Shown in pieces: positions 8,972 through 17,628 of a stretch of 64,000 nt of DNA (position 1 is its first letter; every line of letters begins with the position of its first letter). A program made the position numbers and the translations under genes. This stretch comes from Candidatus Electronema sp. GTDB lineage: Bacteria; Desulfobacterota; Desulfobulbia; Desulfobulbales; Desulfobulbaceae. The DNA lies in assembly GCA_026645415.1 (NCBI GenBank), contig JAPEVH010000022.1, positions 1 through 64,000 on the forward strand, written 5' to 3'. The notes beneath the pieces are model-generated. The model was not told the DNA's origin and did no database searches. It saw only the letters and a program-made list of their open reading frames with translations.

Positions 8972-10217
8972 TAGAGATATGCTCTAAAATAAACAAAGCA
9001 GCACGGAGCTGATTGTCAGCAGCGAGGAGCTGTTCTTTCAGACTGGCATCTTTTTTTCCTTGTTCTTTATTTTCAAGATGGTGCAGCAGATCTTTCTCGC
9101 GGATGCTGTTCTGTTCCTCGTCGCCTTTTTCCTCTAACGGTACAACAAGATCTGGGGTGATACCTGTCTCTTGAATTGATCTCCCACTAGGAGTGCAGTA
9201 GCGAGCTGTTGTCAAGCGCAGTCCAGCTCCATCTGGCAGAGGAACTACAGTTTGGACAGAGCCTTTGCCAAAGGTTTTTGTCCCAAGGATCAGTGCTCGC
9301 TTGTGATCTTGCAGCGCGCCAGCGACAATTTCTGCTGCGCTGGCTGAACCAGCATTCACCAAGACTATTACGGAAAAATTGTATTTCTTCGTTCGAGGAT
9401 TCGCCTTAAAAAGCATATCATGCTCTTTGTCGCGACCTTTTGTTGAAACTAATACGCCTTGTTTGATAAATAAATCAGCTAATCTCACAGCCTGATCGAG
9501 TAAACCACCTGGATTGTTACGAAGATCTAAGATCAAACCCTTCAGCGGTTTTTCTTTTGCTGCCTTACCAAGAGCCTCTTTGAAATCGCGCGCCGTGGCA
9601 GATTGAAAACTGCTAATCTGTACATGCAGCAGACCAGAGCCAAGCTCAGTAGCAGTAACCGAATGCTGAGGAATAAGGCTGCGCACCAAGACAATGTCCA
9701 GTGTCTTGCCGTCACGCCCCAAAGAAAGCGTTACCTTGTCGCCGACCTTACCCCGGAGCTGTCGGATTGCCTCATTCAGGGTCATGTCTTGGGTTGGCAA
9801 ACCGTTGATGCCAAGAATTCTATCGCCGGCTTTCACCCCTTGAGCAAAGGCTGGGGTGCCGACAATAGCTGAAACTACAGTTAAAACACCATCCCGTACC
9901 GTTACTTCTATCCCTACTCCGCTGAAACTGCCGCTCGTATCTTCTTGCAGCTCCTTGAATTCTTGAGGTGTAAGGTAGGCTGAATGGGGATCCAAAGTGT
10001 TAAGCATTCCATTGACCGCCCCAATAAGCAACTCACTGCTACTGACTTTATCAACATAGTGCTTTTGCACCAAATCTAAAATATTAGCAAATGTCTCAAG
10101 ATTACTATATATTTCTGCATCAGAAGTCTGTTTGTTCTCTTTGGCAGATAGCGAACTAACAGATAATGCAGCAATAAAGGCAGTAAAAAAAATGACACGC
10201 AGCAGTAGAGATTTCAT
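8964..10217 (-). CDS. ctpA: C-terminal processing protease (S41 family) with PDZ domain
   Basis: 417 residues with a signal peptide (MKSLLLRVIFFTAFIAALSV) that places it in the periplasm. A PDZ domain (SGVGIEV, KAGDRILGINGLP) precedes the S41 catalytic part. The nucleophile Ser is in NAGSASAAEIVAGAL and the general-base Lys in GTKTFGKGSVQTV. Such proteases trim or degrade periplasmic proteins, often regulating peptidoglycan hydrolases. It is the last gene after ftsE-ftsX-envC, with 98 bases in between, so control of the EnvC-activated hydrolases is a reasonable inference. Confidence 0.93.
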   Translation of the reverse strand: MKSLLLRVIFFTAFIAALSVSSLSAKENKQTSDAEIYSNLETFANILDLVQKHYVDKVSSSELLIGAVNGMLNTLDPHSAYLTPQEFKELQEDTSGSFSGVGIEVTVRDGVLTVVSAIVGTPAFAQGVKAGDRILGINGLPTQDMTLNEAIRQLRGKVGDKVTLSLGRDGKTLDIVLVRSLIPQHSVTATELGSGLLHVQISSFQSATARDFKEALGKAAKEKPLKGLILDLRNNPGGLLDQAVRLADLFIKQGVLVSTKGRDKEHDMLFKANPRTKKYNFSVIVLVNAGSASAAEIVAGALQDHKRALILGTKTFGKGSVQTVVPLPDGAGLRLTTARYCTPSGRSIQETGITPDLVVPLEEKGDEEQNSIREKDLLHHLENKEQGKKDASLKEQLLAADNQLRAALFILEHISTK

Positions 10218-10315
10218 AGATATTCCGGGATGAAATTTTTCACTGTTCTGACAGCCTCTTTTTTCTTATACCGCAAAGCGGGCTGCTGAAGAACAAAAAA
10301 AAGCATTCCGGGTAA

Positions 10316-11458
10316 TCAGTCTGCTTTAAGCCACTGAAGAGGGTCTTGCGGCTCTTCTCCCTGGCGAATTTCAAAATACAGGCCTGGCTCGTAGAGCGTA
10401 GCAAGATCACCACTAACTCCAATTTGCTGATTACGCTGGACAACATCTCCTTCTCGAACCAATACTGTATCGAGCCGAGAAGTAACTGTGAACCAGTTTT
10501 GTCCATGATCGATGATCACTGCATTGCCATAGCTGCGCCGCCAACCTGCGAAGACGACTCGCCCCTTCTCAACTGCCCGAACTTTAGCACCTTTATCAAC
10601 CGCAATGTGGATACCTTTGACTGTCTCTCCTTTGTGTAAACCCGTTTTCAGCACTTCACCGAAATGCAGTGTCACTTTTCCTTCCGCAGGGAAAGGAAGT
10701 TTACCTTTGAAAGGCTGTAATCCTTGGCCAGGATTCCGCTTTCTTTCCTTGATTTTGGCCAACGTGTGTTTCATCTCGGCCTCAGCTTGACGCATTTCCT
10801 CAACTGCCAAGCGGTACAGTCCTTGCTGGGCCTTGATTCTGGTCAAGAGGTCTTCTCGTTGCTGGCGCAATTTTTTAAGAGGTTTCTGCTGTTCCTCGGC
10901 TTGGCGTACCAGTTCCTCTTGCAGCGATTCTTCCAATTCATGCGCGGTCTTCGCCTGTTCTAAAACGGCCAAACTCTTTCGATAGCGAGCAATAACCAGC
11001 CGATCATAGACAGACAAACTTCGGAAAGAATCTGTCATCAGCATCAGTTCTGGCAAGGTTTGGCTGGAAAAGGTCACATTGAGCACTCCCAGCCTTCCCA
11101 TCATATAGAAAGCGCGTAGGCGGTTGAGCATGTGCTGTTTGGCCAGATCTCGTGCCTGCATTGTCTGGTTAAGCGTTTCTTTGGTTCGGGCCAAGATCTG
11201 CTGCTGCCGCTGTAGCTGTTTTTGAAGTACAAGAATTTTTTCCTGCTGCTGCTCTACGTTGCTGCTGACTTGATCTAGCTCATCCAAAACCGTTAGCTCT
11301 TGCTCACCGCTTTGGCGAAGCTGATCTTCTTGGAGGGCAATCTCTTCCTGCAACCTGCCAATATTGATCTTGATCTCTCCTTCGTTTGCGCCAAGGCAAA
11401 AGAAAGGCCAGAGCAGAGCAGCGAGCAAAACAGCAACAGGCAGTTTTTTCGGCTTCAT
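10316..11458 (-). CDS. envC: EnvC-like murein hydrolase activator (degenerate M23/LytM)
   Basis: About 380 residues: a signal peptide (MKPKKLPVAVLLAALLWPFF), a long coiled coil of roughly 200 residues rich in Gln, Leu, Arg and Glu, and a C-terminal LytM domain (HFGEVLKTGLHKGETVKGIH). The zinc-binding HxH pair of active M23 enzymes is altered: the region reads GLYFEIRQGEEP where HFEIR is expected. EnvC proteins are catalytically inactive LytM factors that activate amidases at the septum under FtsEX control, and ftsX lies directly upstream. The ATG at 11458 is preferred over a TTG at 11464 that overlaps the ftsX stop. Confidence 0.9.
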   Translation of the reverse strand: MKPKKLPVAVLLAALLWPFFCLGANEGEIKINIGRLQEEIALQEDQLRQSGEQELTVLDELDQVSSNVEQQQEKILVLQKQLQRQQQILARTKETLNQTMQARDLAKQHMLNRLRAFYMMGRLGVLNVTFSSQTLPELMLMTDSFRSLSVYDRLVIARYRKSLAVLEQAKTAHELEESLQEELVRQAEEQQKPLKKLRQQREDLLTRIKAQQGLYRLAVEEMRQAEAEMKHTLAKIKERKRNPGQGLQPFKGKLPFPAEGKVTLHFGEVLKTGLHKGETVKGIHIAVDKGAKVRAVEKGRVVFAGWRRSYGNAVIIDHGQNWFTVTSRLDTVLVREGDVVQRNQQIGVSGDLATLYEPGLYFEIRQGEEPQDPLQWLKAD

Positions 11459-11460
11459 GC

Positions 11461-12348
11461 TCAAATACTGAGAATTTTACGGATGGAGACAAAGCTGCCG
11501 CCCGCGCAAAGCAACGTAGAAAGAACAATGATAGCAAGTAACGTCGAGGCACTGAAAAAACTAAAAGCAAACATGCTCTGGGCAGCCTGAGCAGCAAAAT
11601 TGCCTTGAATCCACCGAAAGAGCAAATACAATGCGCTCAAGCCCGCTGTTGAGCCAAACGCACCAAGGAGCGCGCCTTCCAGAAAAAAGGGCACCCGGAT
11701 ATAACTGTTCGATGCACCAACCAAGCGCAGCAACTCCAGCTCTCTTTTGCGGGAAAATACGGTTAAGCGGATGGAATGACCGATCATAAAAGTGGTTGTC
11801 AGAATAAGCAGTGTACCAGAGAGCAGTACCACCACCCGGAGGAGCTGCACAAAGGAGTAGAAACGCTCTACCCATTCCCTGCCGTACTGGACCTTCAGCA
11901 CTCCAGGCAGCTTTGCCAAATAGTCGGAAAAATCTTTAAGTTGCGCCAAACTATGCAGGCTTCGACGCGGATAAATTTCGATTGAGGAGGGAAGAAAATC
12001 TTTGGGAACATCTTTCAAAACATCGTCACTTTCTTTAAGCTGGGCCTTGAAGCGGTCATAGGCTTCCAGCTTAGAAACAAAAGTAATCCGCTCAACTTCA
12101 AACTTTTCGATTTTACGGCGATATTCCTGCTGAAGAGCTTGGTCTGGCTGTTCATCAAGATAGACGATTAAACGGAGGTCGTTGTCTAGCCGATTGCCAA
12201 GCTGCAAGGTATTGACATAAACTAAATAAAAAAAGGTAAAAATCAGCACGGACAAGGTAATAGTTATCAAAGAGAGGAGCTGGCTACGCCACGTCTCAGT
12301 AATGCTGCGCCACGTCTGGCTGAATACGGCGAGAAGAAAATTCATCAT
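11461..12348 (-). CDS. ftsX: Cell division protein FtsX
   Basis: 295 residues. It has one N-terminal TM helix, a periplasmic domain of about 120 residues (LIVYLDEQPDQALQ onward) and three C-terminal TM helices in an MacB/FtsX-type permease domain (LLILTTTFMIGHSIRL, RKRELELLRLVGASNSYIR). FtsX couples ATP hydrolysis by FtsE to activation of peptidoglycan hydrolases, and partners with the EnvC encoded next. The start overlaps the ftsE stop (ATGA), indicating translational coupling. Confidence 0.93.
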   Translation of the reverse strand: MMNFLLAVFSQTWRSITETWRSQLLSLITITLSVLIFTFFYLVYVNTLQLGNRLDNDLRLIVYLDEQPDQALQQEYRRKIEKFEVERITFVSKLEAYDRFKAQLKESDDVLKDVPKDFLPSSIEIYPRRSLHSLAQLKDFSDYLAKLPGVLKVQYGREWVERFYSFVQLLRVVVLLSGTLLILTTTFMIGHSIRLTVFSRKRELELLRLVGASNSYIRVPFFLEGALLGAFGSTAGLSALYLLFRWIQGNFAAQAAQSMFAFSFFSASTLLAIIVLSTLLCAGGSFVSIRKILSI

Positions 12349-13067
12349 GCCCGTGTCTCCGCTTTCCTCCCTGTTCCTACAGGTTTCTGGATTGCCAGCC
12401 GTCCGTTTTCAATTTTGATGATCTTACTGCCCGGATAGTCATAAATAGAATGATCATGGGTGGCAACGAGCAAAGTCGCGCCCTGCTCATTGTAGCGATG
12501 AAAAAGCTGCATGACCAGTTCTGTGGTTTCAGCATCCAGATTACCGGTTGGCTCATCTGCTAAAATAAGTTCTGGTTCATTGGCTGCGGCTCTGGCAATC
12601 GCCACTCTTTGCTGCTCGCCTCTGGACAAACAACCTGCTGGCGCGTCCATCTTGTCTAATAAATGTAGTTCTGTAAGTAGCTTTTCTGTCTGGCTGCGGA
12701 TGAACTGTCTGCTCCGGTAAGAAACCTCCATAGAATAGGCTATGTTCTGGGCGACTGTTTTATCTGGGAGCAGTTTAAAATCTTGATACGCCACGCCAAT
12801 GCGGCGACGCAAATTTTGTAACTCCGTATCAGTGGCGCGACTCAGATCTTGACCAGCAATTTCAATATAACCTTTGTCTGGGATATCAATAGCACAGAGC
12901 AGCCGCAACAGCGTGGTTTTACCAGCTCCGCTCTGACCAGTGAGAAAAATCATCTCTCCTTGCCGGATGCGCAGGGAAACATCGTCCAAAGCATGGGTAT
13001 CTGGCGGAAAGGTCTTGCTGACTCTTGCCAGATCGATCATAGTCGGTCGTTTTTCTTCGTTGCTCAT
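12345..13067 (-). CDS. ftsE: Cell division ATP-binding protein FtsE
   Basis: 240 residues, a compact ABC ATPase. Walker A is [14 protein letters not shown]. The Q-loop is in [20 protein letters not shown], with the FKLL signature common in FtsE. The ABC signature is [14 protein letters not shown], Walker B is [12 protein letters not shown], and the H-loop is ATHDHSI. It acts at the inner face of the membrane with FtsX. It overlaps both neighbours by four bases (ATGA), so cooC, ftsE and ftsX are probably one transcript. Confidence 0.95.
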   Translation of the reverse strand: MSNEEKRPTMIDLARVSKTFPPDTHALDDVSLRIRQGEMIFLTGQSGAGKTTLLRLLCAIDIPDKGYIEIAGQDLSRATDTELQNLRRRIGVAYQDFKLLPDKTVAQNIAYSMEVSYRSRQFIRSQTEKLLTELHLLDKMDAPAGCLSRGEQQRVAIARAAANEPELILADEPTGNLDAETTELVMQLFHRYNEQGATLLVATHDHSIYDYPGSKIIKIENGRLAIQKPVGTGRKAETRA

Positions 13068-13825
13068 TGTCCGAAAATACGGTCAAAGATGGCAAAAGCC
13101 TGCTGAATGATCTTGGAATCATCGGGAAGCTGCAAATAGGACGCACCACTCAGCTCCTGTCCCACTAGCTCCTCGCTGGCTGGAATAATACCTGCCAACT
13201 GCAGCTTGCTTTCTGCCACGGCTGCATCAATTTTTTCTTGGAGGGCAGAAGGGATAGGGTCAGGAGCGCGGTTGACAATCAGATACTGCTCATGAATATC
13301 AAGCTGGAGCGGGCCAGTCAACTCAGCAATCCGCCGGGCTGTAAGAATGCCTCGCGCCGAGGGATCAGAAACGATAAGCAGATAATCAATTTTGCGCAGA
13401 TTGAGGCGGCTAAGATGCTCCATACCTGCCTCATTATCAACAATAATATATTTATAGTTGTCTGCCAGACGATCCATAGTCATGGCTAAATACTGATTGG
13501 CGGCGCAGTAGCAGCCTGGGCCGTCAGGCTGGCCCATGACCATCAGGTCAAAACCCTGCTCTTCGATCAGTGCTTGATGGATTTTCATTTCCATATACTG
13601 ATCACGGGTCATACCGGGTGGCAGATCGCCTTTCAGCTCTTTGCGGATTGCGCCGAGAGTGCTATGAACTTCTAAGTTGAGCAGCTCGTTAAGGTTGGCA
13701 TTGGCATCAGCATCTACAGCAAGAGCTGGAGTCTTGCCATGTACGGTCAGGTATTTAAGCAGGAGGGCAGCAGTAGTGGTCTTGCCAGTTCCGCCCTTAC
13801 CTGCAAGAGCTATTACTTGAGTCAT
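13064..13825 (-). CDS. cooC: CooC-type nickel-insertion ATPase (MinD/ParA fold)
   Basis: 253 residues of the SIMIBI class. It starts with a deviant Walker A (AGKGGTGKTTTAALLL) and has the CooC hallmark Cys-x-Cys in GPGCYCAANQYLAM near residue 110. A switch-like YIIVDNEAGMEHLSR follows. CooC inserts nickel into carbon monoxide dehydrogenase, which fits an organism with a CODH/acetyl-CoA synthase pathway, but no CODH gene is in the window. It heads the ftsE-ftsX-envC group and overlaps ftsE by four bases, an unexpected partnership for this family. Confidence 0.8.
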   Translation of the reverse strand: MTQVIALAGKGGTGKTTTAALLLKYLTVHGKTPALAVDADANANLNELLNLEVHSTLGAIRKELKGDLPPGMTRDQYMEMKIHQALIEEQGFDLMVMGQPDGPGCYCAANQYLAMTMDRLADNYKYIIVDNEAGMEHLSRLNLRKIDYLLIVSDPSARGILTARRIAELTGPLQLDIHEQYLIVNRAPDPIPSALQEKIDAAVAESKLQLAGIIPASEELVGQELSGASYLQLPDDSKIIQQAFAIFDRIFGQ

Positions 13826-13920
13826 TGATCTCTCTGGGTTGGGGGATTATCAGTCATAAACAAAACTTCTCTGTATCATACTCAAAAACAGGCCTAGTTC
13901 CAAGGCAAACGAACTGCTGC

Positions 13921-14397
13921 TCACTCTGCATTACGTACGGTCACCACCTCAGCCTTGCGCAAAACAACATTTTCTTTTGTATCAATGTAGCCTTTTTTAA
14001 GCACCGTAAGAATTTCTTCGTCTTTTCTCTCTGGCATCCGCTTGGTTTCAACAATGCGGCACTGCTCTGCCTTTGCTCGGCGATCAGGAAATTCGAGCAC
14101 TTCAATATGACGAGAGGTCAGCAGCCGAAGGAGTTTACGCTGCACAGCACGCATATTGTTCAAGAGGCTAAGGCTGGTCTTCTCAAGTGGCTGCTGCCTG
14201 CGACGAACATTGTTTTCTACGCTGTCAAACGCATCTAATACCTCAAATAATTCTGTCAGCAAATCCTGCTCGCGGCAACGGCAGTTTTCTTCTTGCTCGC
14301 GTTGACTTCGTTTCAGTTCAGCGATTTCCCGCTGAAAGGTAACAAATTTTTCCCGTAAAAGGTCACTGGGATCGCTAGGCTTCATTCTTTTCATCAT
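13921..14397 (-). CDS. Divergent GrpE-like nucleotide exchange factor
   Basis: 158 residues. The N-terminal half is a helical coiled coil (FVTFQREIAELKRSQREQEE) as in GrpE. The C-terminal half has the GrpE beta-domain pattern: RIVETKRMPERKDEEILTVL followed by KKGYIDTKENVVLRKAEVV, matching the GrpE ending of a KGY element, a VLR element and a final Val-rich strand. It is shorter and more divergent than canonical GrpE (about 190 residues). As last gene of the cassette with the zinc-ribbon Hsp70 it probably serves that chaperone. A canonical grpE is expected elsewhere in the genome. Confidence 0.75.
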   Translation of the reverse strand: MMKRMKPSDPSDLLREKFVTFQREIAELKRSQREQEENCRCREQDLLTELFEVLDAFDSVENNVRRRQQPLEKTSLSLLNNMRAVQRKLLRLLTSRHIEVLEFPDRRAKAEQCRIVETKRMPERKDEEILTVLKKGYIDTKENVVLRKAEVVTVRNAE

Positions 14398-14399
14398 GA

Positions 14400-14660
14400 T
14401 TAAACAAAAATTTCAAGCAACTTGAGATCATCTGAGCCAAGCGGCTCTGTTGCTAACCTAGAAGAAGTCAGTAACGGCTCCAAATCAACAAAGCAGATAA
14501 AATCGAGCAGAGGTCGCAGTTCTGGGTTCATAAGCTGTTGTCGAGCTTCGGCGATCTCGCGTGCAGAATATTTTTTTTCTCGTAAGGACTTGGTGGCAGC
14601 AGCAATTATTTCCTTTGCTGTCGCCTCTGCCGAGAGTCCAAGTATCTTGTATGGATTCAT
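14400..14660 (-). CDS. Degenerate J-domain-like small protein, no HPD
   Basis: 86 residues. It begins NPYKILGLSAEATAKEIIAA, the classic start of helix I and II of a J domain, and continues with a helix III/IV-like region (REIAEARQQLMNPELRPLLD). Where HPD should be, the sequence reads KKYSA. HPD is needed for J proteins to stimulate Hsp70 ATPase, so this may bind an Hsp70 without activating it. The ATG overlaps the stop of the upstream repeat-protein gene (ATGA), and the GrpE-like gene begins 2 bases after its stop. The fold assignment is by eye. Confidence 0.65.
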   Translation of the reverse strand: MNPYKILGLSAEATAKEIIAAATKSLREKKYSAREIAEARQQLMNPELRPLLDFICFVDLEPLLTSSRLATEPLGSDDLKLLEIFV

Positions 14661-16468
14661 GCCATTTCTTGTTTTAGACGCAGATCATCAAGACTTCGCT
14701 GAATCTCACCAATCATCTGATGGCTCGTATCGACCCGAGTGACACTGCGGAGCAGATCTTCCAAAATCAAGATTGCAGCCTCCGTATCAGGATAATCGCC
14801 CTGTTCAAGCTGGACAGCTACTTGCTGTGCTGCTCCAAAAAATTGTTCAACAACCTGCTCATAGCGGCTGGCCGCAGCAATGCGAGCCGCCTTAGAGAGC
14901 CAGCCTTGATCTATAGCTTCATGCAGTTCAGCTAATTCAAAGGCAATACTCACTTCTTCCAACATCATCCGGGCAAACTCATCGTCAGGATTGAGAGCAA
15001 CCGCCTTTTGCATTGCTGCTGCCAAAAGCTGTGGCCGTGCCTTCTTGCTGTTATGCAGGCGCACTGCTAGTTTGGTCAGAGCGATACATAAAGCACGGGC
15101 AATCTCCTCTGGCGGGGAGCTTTTCGGCAGCAAGCTGAGGATACTCAGACAAGCTGCGAGACAAGGCGTTTCTTGACCATTTTCCTGCGCCAATACAGTC
15201 AATAGCTGCTTTTCTAGCTCCACGGACCAAACTGCTTGCGGTTCACCGCCAACTAGAATTTCCTCTGCCTCTCGGCACCGCCCATGCCGAAGAGCCTCAA
15301 GCCCACAGGCAGTTCTGACTTGTGCTGCACCATAGGCGAGAAAAGGGTCATCACGCTGTTCTTCCAAACTAACTAACTCTTTCAGAGCCGTCTCATACAT
15401 CGTGCTGCGTACTAAGAGGAGAGCTTCTGCCACAGCGTAAGCAGCCCCAGTCTCAATCCATTCCTTACTATTGGAAAAATCATCTCGACGCTCTCTGATC
15501 AAGGTACAAAGCTGATCGCTTAGGCCCGTGCGCAGAGCTAGAGTGGGCGTACAAATTGGCAGAGCCTGCTCCTGTACGGCAGGTAATTGAGCCAGCCTGT
15601 TCAGGAGAGCAAGATTTTCCTCCCATTCCTGTATGAGCTGCGGGCCTTCATGCAGGCGAGTGGAATGCCTACGGAGCAAATTTTCGCCAAAATCGAGCAA
15701 CGCCTGCCGCTGTTCTCCGGCCTCTTGGGAAATTTTTGGATGAAATAAGGCAGAAAGCCAGCTATCAATAAATTGCCGCAAGAGAGGCGCAGAAACCGCT
15801 GTTCTGTCGCCAAGCAAAAACTGACAAGTGGCCTTAGCTTGAATTTCTAATACAGTAGCATAGCGTAAATCATTTTGATCAGCCATTGCCATAAGTTCTT
15901 CAACTTGATCTTCTTGCCAGAGCCGAGCCAATCGTAGATGATTACAATGAGCCAACAGCTCTTTGCCACTCGGTAACGCATCTAAAGAGAATTCTTTTAC
16001 GAGCTGCCGAACTTCCTCTTCCCGCTCTATAGGCTGCTCGTCTAAGTGATGATAGAGTTCCTGTAACAGCAACTGGCAGACGCGCTCTTTCTGGGCAAGA
16101 AAGTCTGGATGAGCTGAATCTATCCGTTGCCAGAATCGCAGACTATCGGCAAAACGACCCACTTTGGCCGCAGCAAAGCCAGCATGATAGCAATCTATTG
16201 GAGAAAAACAATCTGCTACAGTATATGCCTCTACGGCCTCCTGCCACTGCCCAGCTCGTAGCCGACAGTAGGCTAATCGTCGAAGCCGCTTGCTATCAGG
16301 ACGGACCGTCTGTAACTGCTCTAACAATCCGGCTGCACGAAGATGATCATTAGTAGCCTCAGCCTGCTCTGCTGCCTCTAACAAGCGTTGGCAATCCGCC
16401 TCAACTTGGGCAGCTCGTCTTTTTTTGAAGAGCCATTGTAGGCTGGCAAAGCAGGTATGTTGCCTCAT
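14657..16468 (-). CDS. Large helical repeat (TPR-like) protein of the Hsp70 cassette
   Basis: About 603 residues, almost entirely alpha-helical by composition. The N-terminal third has TPR-like units (AAGLLEQLQTVRPDSKRLRR, then LAYCRLRAGQWQEAVEAYTV and HAGFAAAKVGRFADSLRFWQ). Further irregular repeats follow to the end. No signal peptide or TM segment is evident, so it is probably cytoplasmic. TPR proteins often dock Hsp70 or clients. The ATG at 16468 follows the LysM-gene stop by 5 bases; a TTG at 16477 overlapping that stop is the alternative. I do not recognise an orthologue with known function. Confidence 0.7.
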   Translation of the reverse strand: MRQHTCFASLQWLFKKRRAAQVEADCQRLLEAAEQAEATNDHLRAAGLLEQLQTVRPDSKRLRRLAYCRLRAGQWQEAVEAYTVADCFSPIDCYHAGFAAAKVGRFADSLRFWQRIDSAHPDFLAQKERVCQLLLQELYHHLDEQPIEREEEVRQLVKEFSLDALPSGKELLAHCNHLRLARLWQEDQVEELMAMADQNDLRYATVLEIQAKATCQFLLGDRTAVSAPLLRQFIDSWLSALFHPKISQEAGEQRQALLDFGENLLRRHSTRLHEGPQLIQEWEENLALLNRLAQLPAVQEQALPICTPTLALRTGLSDQLCTLIRERRDDFSNSKEWIETGAAYAVAEALLLVRSTMYETALKELVSLEEQRDDPFLAYGAAQVRTACGLEALRHGRCREAEEILVGGEPQAVWSVELEKQLLTVLAQENGQETPCLAACLSILSLLPKSSPPEEIARALCIALTKLAVRLHNSKKARPQLLAAAMQKAVALNPDDEFARMMLEEVSIAFELAELHEAIDQGWLSKAARIAAASRYEQVVEQFFGAAQQVAVQLEQGDYPDTEAAILILEDLLRSVTRVDTSHQMIGEIQRSLDDLRLKQEMA

Positions 16469-16473
16469 GCCAT

Positions 16474-17628
16474 TCAACGGAGAATAATATTAACCGTATT
16501 GCCAGGAGCCACCTTTTGGTCTCCAGGATAAAACACCCTGCCTGAATATCGAGGCGGGAAAAAACGAGCGTAGAGAGATTGCCACGTTTCTCCGGGTTGA
16601 ACTTTGTGTTTCCAGAGAAGTAGGCCATCTCGCTGCTCAGTTTTACGCCGATATTGGGCTGCTGCCTGCCTGCGATCCGCAAAAAGCCGGACTTTACTAC
16701 TACCCTTAACACTGCCTTTAAATATCTGTGGGTTCAACTCCATAATTACAGGGTAGTATTTACCCTCACCATAAAAACGTTCCGCTAGTTCCCAAACTGT
16801 TTCACCGTCCTGAGCTTGATAGAAAAAGAGAGCAGAAGAAGTTGCGCGAGTAGCTTGTCTTGAAAGTATTGGGCTAGATTCTCGCAACCCAGAGACCAAT
16901 TTTATCCATCGCTTCCGCGTAGCCTTGAGGACTGGCAAGGCCGTCGCTTGAGCAGCAACAGTCTCTGTAGCAGCGGATTGCGTCTCAGGTGTGGCTGCAA
17001 TTGCTTGCTTTGTCGCTGGCTCGGATAATTCTACAGGTTGATTTTTCTTCCCATTATCGCTTTTCTGTTCTGGGAGGTCAAAAATAACCTCTTGAGCCAC
17101 TTTTGCCTCGGAAAGAGTATCCTGCTGCGACGAGAGATCCGTGACAGAAATTGCTGCTTGCTCACCTTTTGGAGAAACAACAAGAGGCTGATTTTCAGAT
17201 TGTTTGTTTTCTTCAGATGCAGTCTTGGAAAGTTGAGATTTCTTTCCGGCTTGCCGATCATCCATAATACGAATTTGGGCATCAATATGAATCTTGCCGT
17301 CAGATTGATTGACTTCCGCATGAGAAACTATTTGCTGACTTGGTGCTGTTTCTGGTGCCGACAGAGTGACGACCTTATAATATAGCTCTGCAAAACTACT
17401 TTTCATATTCAGAGCGACGATAACAAGCAGTAAAAGGACAGTAGCCCCTGAGACCACGGCAAGCCAAGGAAAGCCTTGTTTTTTAGCAACAGGCTCAGAT
17501 GATGTCTTAGATGACAAGGCATCAAGAACCTGAAAACAGGTCAAATCAGAATCACATTGCGGACAATTAGCACAGTCTGGAGCCAAACCTTGCCGCCCGC
17601 AGACAGGACAGGAAGAGCTTTGGCTCAT
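16474..17628 (-). CDS. Zinc-ribbon membrane protein with C-terminal LysM-like domains
   Basis: 384 residues. Cysteines at about 7, 10, 19, 22 and 25 (CPVCGRQG, then CANCPQC) form a cytoplasmic zinc ribbon. One TM helix follows at about 53-72 (WLAVVSGATVLLLLVIVAL), then a low-complexity Gln/Ser/Glu linker of about 190 residues. At the C-terminus are two LysM-like regions (AQDGETVWELAERFYGEGKY and VQPGETWQSLYARFFPP). The topology suggests a link between a cytoplasmic chaperone and the cell wall. The start overlaps the Hsp70 stop (ATGA). Confidence 0.72.
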   Translation of the reverse strand: MSQSSSCPVCGRQGLAPDCANCPQCDSDLTCFQVLDALSSKTSSEPVAKKQGFPWLAVVSGATVLLLLVIVALNMKSSFAELYYKVVTLSAPETAPSQQIVSHAEVNQSDGKIHIDAQIRIMDDRQAGKKSQLSKTASEENKQSENQPLVVSPKGEQAAISVTDLSSQQDTLSEAKVAQEVIFDLPEQKSDNGKKNQPVELSEPATKQAIAATPETQSAATETVAAQATALPVLKATRKRWIKLVSGLRESSPILSRQATRATSSALFFYQAQDGETVWELAERFYGEGKYYPVIMELNPQIFKGSVKGSSKVRLFADRRQAAAQYRRKTEQRDGLLLWKHKVQPGETWQSLYARFFPPRYSGRVFYPGDQKVAPGNTVNIILR

